A stretch of 64,000 nucleotides of DNA from positions 4,919 to 68,918 of the forward strand of contig CAYOUJ010000005.1 of the NCBI GenBank assembly GCA_964407165.1, in the 5' to 3' direction. This DNA comes from CAZPKH01 sp964407165. GTDB lineage: Bacteria; Bacteroidota; Bacteroidia; Bacteroidales; Muribaculaceae. The stretch's first letter is position 1. Each line of letters starts with the position of its first letter. Shown here in pieces: positions 57,262 to 64,000 of the stretch. Position numbers and translations under genes: made by a program. The notes under the pieces are model-generated. The model worked only from the letters and a program-made list of their open reading frames with translations, searched no databases and had not been told where the DNA came from.

Positions 57262-58619
57262 AGGCTGAGTTCCTCGCCTCCGTACCACAGCAGCAGGGCG
57301 CGGTTGAGCACGGCGGTATATTTCGACTGCAGCAGCTGCTGCTCAGCCTCGATCAGGTTGTCCTTCCCCGTGGTAAGGTCGCTCACGTCCTTCAGGCCCA
57401 CGGCATACTGCTCGCTCACAAGCGTGTAGCTCTCCTGCATGGCGGCCACGTTGGCAAGCGCGGCGCGATATTGCTCCTGGCCGTTGTAGGCGTTGAGCCA
57501 GTACGTCTCCACGCTGTTGAAGATCTCCTTCTGCGCCGACTGGAGGCTCAGCTGGGCCGACTCCTTCTGGAGCCTGGCGCGCTTCGTTGCCGTCGAGGCG
57601 CTGCGGTTGTCGAAGATCGGTACCGACACGCTCACGCCTATCTGGTTGCTGAGGTTGGTCTTGAGCTGGTCGAAGAAGCTGTCGTGCATGCCCGACGAGT
57701 TGCTGGTGTTGATGCCGGCGCTCATGCCTATTGTCGGCCACTTCTGGCGGCGTGCCAGGTCAATGTCCATGTCGGCCAGCTCGATGCCCATCTGGTTGTA
57801 GGCTATCTCGGGGCGGGAGGTCAGCGCCTGCTGGTAGACGTCGGCGCGGGCCGGCAGGGCGGCCAATACTGTGGCGTCGCTCACGTTGGGGTCGGCCACG
57901 GTCATCGTGCGCCCGTCGACTATCTCGAGCAGCTGCTTGAGCTGCAGCTTGAACTGCTCGAGCTGCGTCTTGGCGTTGACCACGTTATATTCGCCCTGGC
58001 TGACCTGGGCGTCCATCTGCGCCAGGTCGGCGCGGGCCATTGTGCCCACCTCAACCATCTCGGCGGTGCGGTCGCGCAGGGTCTTGGTCGAGGCGAGTAT
58101 CTCCTCGTTGACCTTCACGGCCTCCGTCTGGTAGAGTATCTGCACGTACACCTGTATTATCTGCTCCTGCAGGCTCAGGGCGGTGATGTCGGTGTCGAGG
58201 CGGTCTTGCTCAATTGCCTTCTTGGCCCGCTCGACGTTCTTCCACGAGCGGCCGCCGTTCCACACCGTCCACTGGGCCGTCAGGCCGTAGGTGCCGTTAT
58301 AGTTCACCTCAGAGCTGGTCGACGTCATCGTGCCGTTGCTCACATCCACATAGTTCGACGACCAGGGGCGCCAAGAGACGGCCTGGTTAGTGGCAAACGA
58401 CAGCGAGGGCCACAGCTGCCCCTTGTAACCGTACAGGTCAACCTCAGCCTGCTGCGTGGTCAGCTCTTTTTGCTTTATTTGCAGATTGTTTGCCACAGCA
58501 TAGTCGATGCACTGCTGCAGCGTCCACGGACCCGTATAGCCATCGGGTACCTGGGCGGCGGCCGCAGCCGCCCCCAGGCCCAGTGACAATACAATCGTTG
58601 ATATCCTGTTCATAGTCAT
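57258..58619 (-). CDS. TolC-family outer membrane channel protein
   Basis: The outer membrane exit duct of the tripartite exporter. The 453-residue protein has a signal peptide (MTMNRISTIVLSLGLGAAAAAAQ) and two repeated outer-membrane-efflux domains made of long helices (TQLEQFKLQLKQLLE; SAQLSLQSAQKEIFNSVETY) with short strand segments. A start two codons later (MNRIS) is equally good. It is the first gene of the tolC-macA-ATPase-permease operon. Confidence 0.92.
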   Translation of the reverse strand: MTMNRISTIVLSLGLGAAAAAAQVPDGYTGPWTLQQCIDYAVANNLQIKQKELTTQQAEVDLYGYKGQLWPSLSFATNQAVSWRPWSSNYVDVSNGTMTSTSSEVNYNGTYGLTAQWTVWNGGRSWKNVERAKKAIEQDRLDTDITALSLQEQIIQVYVQILYQTEAVKVNEEILASTKTLRDRTAEMVEVGTMARADLAQMDAQVSQGEYNVVNAKTQLEQFKLQLKQLLEIVDGRTMTVADPNVSDATVLAALPARADVYQQALTSRPEIAYNQMGIELADMDIDLARRQKWPTIGMSAGINTSNSSGMHDSFFDQLKTNLSNQIGVSVSVPIFDNRSASTATKRARLQKESAQLSLQSAQKEIFNSVETYWLNAYNGQEQYRAALANVAAMQESYTLVSEQYAVGLKDVSDLTTGKDNLIEAEQQLLQSKYTAVLNRALLLWYGGEELSL

Positions 58620-58807
58620 CCAATTATTTCAGACCCTTTTTCCATTGCCTTGAAGCTTTATATCCCTTAAAGGCACTGCAAATTACCGCAAAAAAACGCT
58701 TTCACGCAAACTTTTTTCGACAAATCACCACCTTCCGCCGACAAATCGGGAGCGTGTGGGGCGGCGAGCGGGCGACATTCTCGCACAACTCCCCCTCACC
58801 ACCGCCG

Positions 58808-58815
58808 TATCTTTG
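58808..58815 (+). promoter_or_regulatory. -7 element of the phage-like gene pair
   Basis: TATCTTTG lies 19 bp before the start codon. There is no TTG at the -33 position. Confidence 0.5.
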
Positions 58816-58834
58816 CACCAAAAAACCGAACACT

Positions 58835-61354
58835 ATGGAAATCGACGCATCCCTCAAAACCGCCGCCAACGGCGTGACCCTCTGCCAGAACCTGCGCCTT
58901 TGGGACGAAACGCGCCCCCGGGCCACACAGAGCAGCGAAACCACGGGAAAGTCCGGCAACACACTCGTCCCCGCAGGACACCCTGAGCAACTTATCTCCG
59001 ACACCGGCTTCAAGCCCTTCGCACGTGTCTCCGTAAAAACAGGCACACTCCACGATTACATCTTCCTGCACCGAGGACTCGAATACCGTATCTATCGATA
59101 CGGCGACAGCGACGAATACACCTCCGGCACCCTTCCCGGGCTGCCGGTTACGGCCATGTATGCCGACGGCGTGCTAACCGTCATGACCGAAGCCGGTGTC
59201 ATCCGCTGGCGACACGGCGCCGACGGGGCCTGGGAGGAGCTTCCCGACCTTGCCCCTTCCGTGCCCTTGGCACTCGTGGCTGAAGACTGTGACAAGGTGA
59301 CCGTCTTCGGTGGCGACGTTGCCCTTTACAAGACTGAATACGACCGCTTCGACACCGCGCTGGGATACACCGACGCCACAAGCCTCACACGCGACGCTCT
59401 CACTACATATAAGCTGATGGACGCCACCGTGCGCGACGCCGGACACTATCTCCAGCCCATGCTCGGCTTCTACCGCCTCCTCGACGGCGAGGGGGGCGAG
59501 ATATACCGCTCGTGCCCCGTGGCGCTCGCCCCATCCTGCGGGCTCAACCTCATCAGTCATGTCACTGCCACCGCCGCCAACGGCCGCCTCTCGCTCTATA
59601 CCCTCGACGCAGTCCCTTATACCGTGAAGCTCCGCCTCAACTGCGATCCCACGGACACCGACGCGCAGGCCCTCCTGCGCTCTGCCGCAACCGTCGAGGT
59701 ATGCCTCTCCCCGCAGATGCACCCCCTCGAGTGGACGGGACGGGTCGAAAACCGCGTCGAAATCAACTCCGACGGCGACATGCGCGTCACTTTCTCACTC
59801 CCCGGCAACACCATCGGCCTGAACTCTCGCCCCGAGGCGATGGCCGACACCGTCGTGCACCTGCTCTGCCGCCTCGACAACGCCGTCACCGTCTCTGCGC
59901 AGCTCCCGGTCGCCTCCCTCAGTTTCTCCGCCGCCGGCGACACAGTCGAGGTGTCGCGCACCTCCGTCGACGATGCAGAGGCCGAGAGCGCAAGCATCGC
60001 GCGCCTGAAAGCGCAGAAGGTCGCGGCCACCGACGAGGCCACGGCCTCGCTGGCCGAGCGCATTGCCGCGCCGCACACCTTCACCGCCGCCGCCGGCGCC
60101 ACTAACGGCCAGACCGTGCTATGGGCCGGTCTCACCCCCCGGCTGTTCGACGGCTACCGGTGTGCCGAGATGGCCCGCTCCGTCGCCGTCGCCCCCTCGT
60201 CGCTCTTCGCCGCCACTGAGATTGCCTCCGACGGCGGCGTCACAGAGCGTGTCATCGCCCGAGACGACATCTCTCCCGTCACACCCACGTCCTTCGGACC
60301 CCTGCTGTGTTATCCCCTTTGCAGCGCCACACGCCTCACCGTCGGGGTCACCGTCGGCGGCAAGCGCCGCGAGTTGGATGTGCCCCTGCGCACCGCCCCG
60401 GGGTGTTCATACGCATTCTGGCTCAATCCCACGGTGCAGCCCGTCGCCCTCCCTGCCGAGTTTGCCACCGGTGACGAGCCCGGGGATTGCCGCGCCGACA
60501 TCCGCTACCCCGGCGCCATTGCCACCGCGCGCGTGCAGGCCCCCTTGCGCCCCGTAGCCTCCGCTTCCGCCTCCTCCGGCACTGTCACGGCAGTGCTGCC
60601 GGCCACGCGCACCACTGCCGGATGGAACTTCGCACACTCCCGTTTCTACCTTTTCGGCACCTCCGGCGCTGCCGCCGTCAGCGTCAACTCGCAGCTCATC
60701 CCCGGCACCCCCGTCATGCTCCACGAGGGCGCCCCTGACGGGGAGTGCGCGCCCTTCCGCGTGCCCGACGGCCAAGTCTACGCCGTGTGTGGCGGCAACC
60801 TCACCCGATTCGACGGCGCGCGCCCCGCCACGGCCGTCACCGGCGTGCGCATGGCCGGATACTGCGCCCCCTTCGAGGAGATGTGGGTGCTTACCGACGA
60901 CGGCGAGCTCCGCGTCTACACCGCCGACCTCAAAGCGTGGTACACGCGCACTTTCCCCGATGTGGCTGCCCTGCATACCTCCGGGGGCACGCTGCTCGTC
61001 AGCGATGCCGATGGCTGCCTGCTCGACGCCTCGCGCGAGGAGTTCGCCGCCCCGGTGCCTGTCGCGTGGGAGTCCTACCGGCGCGTCCCTCTCCGCAGGG
61101 GTCCCGGGCGGCTGCTGCCACTGCGCCTGGCCGAGACAGCCGTAGCCATCTCCGGCTCGGCCGTCAAGGGCGCAGTCGGCATCAGTGGCGGCGGCGGCCT
61201 TCGCCAGGCCACGCTGGTGCAGTATGACATCGACGGCGAGGTCGCCTCACCCATCGTCGGCCACCTCGTCGCGCCCCGCCTCGACTACGTGTCGCTCCGC
61301 CTCGAGGCCGACGTCTCGGCCGACTTCGCCTTCCGCTCCTTCACCATACAATAA
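58835..61354 (+). CDS. large unknown protein, probably phage-derived structural protein
   Basis: An 839-residue protein without a signal peptide, paired with a terminase gene 58 bp downstream. It has many short beta strands and recurring segments such as AMYADGVLTVMTEAGVI and YAVCGGNLTRFDGARPATAV, which suggests a beta-propeller or tail-fibre-like build, and a central helix (about residues 387-412). I do not recognise a family. The ATG at 58835 is chosen because it follows the -7 element; the frame opens earlier. Codon use and GC content match the host genes, so it has probably been resident for a long time. Confidence 0.65.
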   Translation: MEIDASLKTAANGVTLCQNLRLWDETRPRATQSSETTGKSGNTLVPAGHPEQLISDTGFKPFARVSVKTGTLHDYIFLHRGLEYRIYRYGDSDEYTSGTLPGLPVTAMYADGVLTVMTEAGVIRWRHGADGAWEELPDLAPSVPLALVAEDCDKVTVFGGDVALYKTEYDRFDTALGYTDATSLTRDALTTYKLMDATVRDAGHYLQPMLGFYRLLDGEGGEIYRSCPVALAPSCGLNLISHVTATAANGRLSLYTLDAVPYTVKLRLNCDPTDTDAQALLRSAATVEVCLSPQMHPLEWTGRVENRVEINSDGDMRVTFSLPGNTIGLNSRPEAMADTVVHLLCRLDNAVTVSAQLPVASLSFSAAGDTVEVSRTSVDDAEAESASIARLKAQKVAATDEATASLAERIAAPHTFTAAAGATNGQTVLWAGLTPRLFDGYRCAEMARSVAVAPSSLFAATEIASDGGVTERVIARDDISPVTPTSFGPLLCYPLCSATRLTVGVTVGGKRRELDVPLRTAPGCSYAFWLNPTVQPVALPAEFATGDEPGDCRADIRYPGAIATARVQAPLRPVASASASSGTVTAVLPATRTTAGWNFAHSRFYLFGTSGAAAVSVNSQLIPGTPVMLHEGAPDGECAPFRVPDGQVYAVCGGNLTRFDGARPATAVTGVRMAGYCAPFEEMWVLTDDGELRVYTADLKAWYTRTFPDVAALHTSGGTLLVSDADGCLLDASREEFAAPVPVAWESYRRVPLRRGPGRLLPLRLAETAVAISGSAVKGAVGISGGGGLRQATLVQYDIDGEVASPIVGHLVAPRLDYVSLRLEADVSADFAFRSFTIQ

Positions 61355-61410
61355 TCGATAACTATCGATAACCGTCGATAATCATCGATCGCCTCGATAA
61401 TCTCGATTAA
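61353..61410. repeat. ATCGATAA word repeat between the phage-like genes
   Basis: Imperfect repeats of TCGATAA/ATCGAT with palindromic character. Similar words occur at about 39420-39462. It is followed directly by the terminase start. Confidence 0.65.
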
Positions 61411-61412
61411 CC

Positions 61413-63206
61413 ATGACCCTTCAAGAAATTCGCCAGCAAAACCGCGAGCGCCACGAGGCGTTCCCAAAGCCCTACCGGCTCGTCGAGTCGCCCGACGAGG
61501 ACGCCGCCATAGACATGCGCCGCATACGCGACGACTTTGCCTACTGGGCTTACAAGTGCGTGAAAATCAAAGACAAGGTGACGGGCAGGGCCATGCCTTT
61601 CCGCCTCAACGGGCCACAGATGCGCGTGCTCGGGCAAATCGAGCACCAGCGCCTGGCCGGGCAGCCCATACGCCTGATTATGCTCAAGGCACGCCAGTGG
61701 GGCGGCTCGACGCTCGTGCAGATGTACATGGCGTGGATACAGTGCGTGCTCAAAACCAACTGGAACTCCCTGATATGCGGCCACGTCAAGGACGCCTCCG
61801 TGACCATCCGCGAGATGTACTCCACCATGCTCCAGCTTTATCCCGGGGAGGCCTGGGCAGGGGAGGTGCCTTGTGCCGTGGCTTTCCGCAAGACCGCTGA
61901 CGACGGCCCGTCGAAGTTTGTCCGCGTCCCCGGCGCCCTCAACATCTGCGAGATAGCCGGCCGCGGATGCCGCGTGACCGTCGCCACCGCCGAGCGCGAG
62001 AACTCCGTGCGCGGCCAGGACATCAAGATGGCACACCTGAGCGAGGTGGCCTTCTGGCCCTCGACCGTCCGCCACGACCCCATGGACCTGGTCCGCACGG
62101 TATTTTCCGGCATACCGCTGGAGCCGCTGACGCTCATCGCTCTCGAGAGCACCGCCAACGGCGTCGGCAGCTACTTCCATACCGAGTGGGTGCGCGCCGA
62201 GGCAGGGGAGAGCGACAAGATGCCGGTATTCGTCCCATGGTACTGGATAGAGATGTACCGCCGCCCCATCCCCGAGGGTGAGGAGCTGGAGGTCTGGGAG
62301 CTGCTCGACGCCTACGAGCAGAAGCTGTGGGCCGACCATCCGGAGGTCACCCTCGAGGCACTGTGGTGGTACCACACCAAGCGCCGCGAGTTCCAGACCC
62401 ACGAGGCCATGATGGCCGAGTTTCCCTCGTCGGCCGTCGAGGCTTTCGTCAGCACCGGCGCCGAGGTTTTCAACCCCGAGCACGTCGACCGCATGCGCCG
62501 CGCCTGCGCGCCTCCGCTCATGACCGGCGAAGTCTCCGTCGGCGCCGACGGCAAGCCGCGCTTCACACAAGACCGCAAGGGGCTGCTGCAGGTGTGGCGC
62601 GAGCCGGAGGGGCCGCGCGTGCATAGCCGCTATGTGGCCGTGGTCGATGTCGGTGGACGCAGCGCCGGCGCCGACTGGAGCGTGATCGCCGTATTCGAGC
62701 GCCGCGAGAAGGAGGTGCCCCGCGTGGTCGCACAGTGGCGCGGACACACCGACCACGACCTGCTCGCCCAAAAGGCCATGGACATCGCCCGATATTACCA
62801 GAACGCCCTGCTGGTAGTCGAGAGCAACACCCTCGAGAGCGAGTGGGACGGCGACGGCACGTATGTGCTCGAGCGCGTGGGCCGCAAGTACAATAACCTA
62901 TATTACCGCCGCACCCCCGAGGGGCAGCCGCGAGCCGGCTTCCACACCAACCGCTCGACCAAGCAGCTGGCCATCGGCGCCCTTGTCGAGGCTGTGCGCG
63001 AGGGGGGCTACCAGGAGGCCTGCGTCGACGCCGTCAACGAGCTTGACACATACGAGTGCACCCGCGAGGGTGGCTATGCCGCCCGCCGCGGATGCCACGA
63101 CGACATGCTCATGACCCGCGCCATCGGCCTCTACGTCATGGGCTCCCTCCCCCGCCTGCGCTTTGACGACGACCCCCGTGTGCTCCTGCGCATGCCCTCC
63201 TGGTAG
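61413..63206 (+). CDS. phage terminase large subunit
   Basis: The ATP-driven DNA packaging motor and nuclease of tailed phages. The 597-residue protein has a terminase-type Walker A (LKARQWGGSTL, residues 91-101), a Walker B region ending MAHLSEVAFW (Glu211 as catalytic acid, with Ser instead of Asp before it), and the RNase H-like nuclease acids Asp412 (VVDVGGRSAGADWSV), Glu470 (LLVVESNTLE) and Asp563-Asp564 (GCHDDML). Both domains look complete. No portal, capsid, small terminase, integrase or lysis gene lies around it, so this is an isolated module and not a prophage. Confidence 0.9.
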   Translation: MTLQEIRQQNRERHEAFPKPYRLVESPDEDAAIDMRRIRDDFAYWAYKCVKIKDKVTGRAMPFRLNGPQMRVLGQIEHQRLAGQPIRLIMLKARQWGGSTLVQMYMAWIQCVLKTNWNSLICGHVKDASVTIREMYSTMLQLYPGEAWAGEVPCAVAFRKTADDGPSKFVRVPGALNICEIAGRGCRVTVATAERENSVRGQDIKMAHLSEVAFWPSTVRHDPMDLVRTVFSGIPLEPLTLIALESTANGVGSYFHTEWVRAEAGESDKMPVFVPWYWIEMYRRPIPEGEELEVWELLDAYEQKLWADHPEVTLEALWWYHTKRREFQTHEAMMAEFPSSAVEAFVSTGAEVFNPEHVDRMRRACAPPLMTGEVSVGADGKPRFTQDRKGLLQVWREPEGPRVHSRYVAVVDVGGRSAGADWSVIAVFERREKEVPRVVAQWRGHTDHDLLAQKAMDIARYYQNALLVVESNTLESEWDGDGTYVLERVGRKYNNLYYRRTPEGQPRAGFHTNRSTKQLAIGALVEAVREGGYQEACVDAVNELDTYECTREGGYAARRGCHDDMLMTRAIGLYVMGSLPRLRFDDDPRVLLRMPSW

Positions 63207-63256
63207 GAGCGGGGCCGCCTCCGCGCCCCCCCTTTGTCAGGAGTGTGCGGTGGGGG

Positions 63257-63940
63257 TTACTCGGGGGCGTTGAGCAGGGCGAGGAGGGCGCGGCGGTCGA
63301 GGAATTGGATTTCGGTGGGGGTATAGCGGATGAGGCCGCGCTCGCGCATGCTCTCCATGGCGGCGGTGAACGTCACGCGCTGGACACCGAAGAGGGCGTA
63401 GAGGTCGCGCTGGCGGCACTGCAGGACGATGTCGGTGCTGCGCGGCTGCGTCAGCGAGATGACCCAGAAGGCGATGCGCTCCTCCAGGGAGCCGTTGGTG
63501 AGGGCGAGCACCCCGTCGACGGCTTTCTGGGCGTTGGTCGACAGGCCGTTGAGGAAGTTGAAGAGGAATACCTGGTCGGTGTTGAGTATGCGCAGGTAGT
63601 CGTTTTTGGAAATCTGGAGGATGGATGCGGCCTCTGTGGCGGTGACGTCGGCGGGGTAGATGGTATGCCGCCCGAAGAGGAAGTCGGGGGCGATGACCTC
63701 GGGCGCGCTCAGGGTCATGGCCACGCGGAAGCGGCCGTCGGTGTTGGCGACGACGGCGCGGACGGCTCCGGAGATGACGAATTTGATGTGGGTGCAGGGC
63801 TCGCCGGCGCGGATTATCTGCTCTCCGGGGAGGTATTTGAGGAAGTGGAATTTGGCCTTTTCGGCTATTTCGGATATTTTGTCATGGCTTGCGCCCCGGA
63901 GCAGTGGCAGCGACATGAGTATTTCGTACATTGAGTCCAT
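63257..63940 (-). CDS. Crp/Fnr family transcription regulator
   Basis: A 227-residue regulator with an N-terminal cyclic-nucleotide-binding-like beta roll (about residues 25-120, with LPGEQIIRAGEPCTHIKFVI) and a C-terminal helix-turn-helix (DLYALFGVQRVTFTAAMESM, then RERGLIRY). The Arg-Ser pair that binds cAMP in Crp is not evident, and no Fnr-type N-terminal cysteines are present, so the signal is unknown. I chose the ATG at 63940 because the promoter element lies about 50 bp upstream; one at 63931 is also possible. Confidence 0.9.
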   Translation of the reverse strand: MDSMYEILMSLPLLRGASHDKISEIAEKAKFHFLKYLPGEQIIRAGEPCTHIKFVISGAVRAVVANTDGRFRVAMTLSAPEVIAPDFLFGRHTIYPADVTATEAASILQISKNDYLRILNTDQVFLFNFLNGLSTNAQKAVDGVLALTNGSLEERIAFWVISLTQPRSTDIVLQCRQRDLYALFGVQRVTFTAAMESMRERGLIRYTPTEIQFLDRRALLALLNAPE

Positions 63941-63991
63941 GGCTATGGGGTATTTAAAAATAGAACGGAGGGGAGGGGCTAAAAGTTGGTG

Positions 63992-63999
63992 CAAAGATA
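63992..63999 (-). promoter_or_regulatory. -7 element of the Crp/Fnr gene
   Basis: The minus strand reads TATCTTTG at the very end of the window; any -33 element lies outside. Confidence 0.5.
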
Positions 64000-64000
64000 C

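Noticed and set aside
61407..62771. 454-codon minus-strand frame opposite the terminase gene
   Set aside because: Shadow of a conserved gene; no recognisable domain.
58835..63206. Complete prophage
   Set aside because: No portal, capsid, tail assembly, integrase, lysis gene or attachment sites were seen around the pair.

Overview
The window looks like a chromosomal contig from a GC-rich Bacteroidales bacterium, most likely close to the Muribaculaceae. The evidence is a Bacteroidota -7 promoter element (TAnnTTTG) in front of many genes, a PorU-type type IX secretion sortase with a secreted protein ending in a matching C-terminal motif, DUF3822 beside rsmD, Sel1, DUF349, DUF1460 and DUF4886 proteins, and GC-rich intergenic repeats. 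The species is not resolved. No rRNA, tRNA or CRISPR array was recognised.

Layout. 1-11.3 kb: a TonB-dependent receptor cut by the window edge, DUF3822-rsmD, a Sel1 protein, manC, a secreted T9SS-type protein, a lipoprotein and a prolyl oligopeptidase. 11.4-19.4 kb: a DUF349 protein, an exopolysaccharide-initiating sugar transferase, and a carbamoyl phosphate synthase whose glutaminase and synthetase subunits are one polypeptide. 19.5-28 kb (minus strand): a biotin carboxyltransferase, DUF1460 protein, acyltransferase, rex, a small unknown and porU. 28.4-32.1 kb (minus): a compact run encoding a membrane-anchored pseudokinase, a GNAT acetyltransferase, a Sel1 protein and a zinc-less sirtuin. 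32.2-39 kb (plus): pyrH-frr, gmd-fcl (GDP-fucose), a small membrane protein, an OmpH-like lipoprotein and recQ, followed by an orphan transcript candidate. 39.4-47 kb (minus): DUF4886, an MsbA-like exporter, dnaX, rnhB and a Na/Pi cotransporter. 47-52.7 kb (plus): a zinc-ribbon protein, two very small proteins, a bacterial voltage-gated sodium channel, two FKBP isomerases, an acyltransferase remnant and an AAA ATPase between matching palindromes. 52.8-58.6 kb (minus): an ECF sigma factor and a tolC-macA-ABC tripartite exporter. 58.8-63.2 kb: an isolated phage-like pair, an 839-residue unknown plus a terminase large subunit. 63.2-64 kb: a Crp/Fnr regulator.

How the genes work together. ManC, Gmd and Fcl make GDP-fucose, and the WcaJ-like transferase starts a surface glycan that could use it. 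PorU serves T9SS cargo. PyrH and the fused CPS belong to pyrimidine synthesis. The pseudokinase-GNAT-Sel1-sirtuin run pairs an acyl writer with an acyl eraser and is the best candidate for an undescribed small system.

The intergenic DNA is unusually structured. Two 182-bp MITE-like copies carry 3-bp target duplications. Two ~223-bp elements each fold into seven hairpins whose stems covary between copies. Many gene ends carry long palindromes built from short repeated words that differ from site to site. GC-rich repeats have also entered coding sequences (dnaX, the DUF1460 gene, the acyltransferase and a small unknown).
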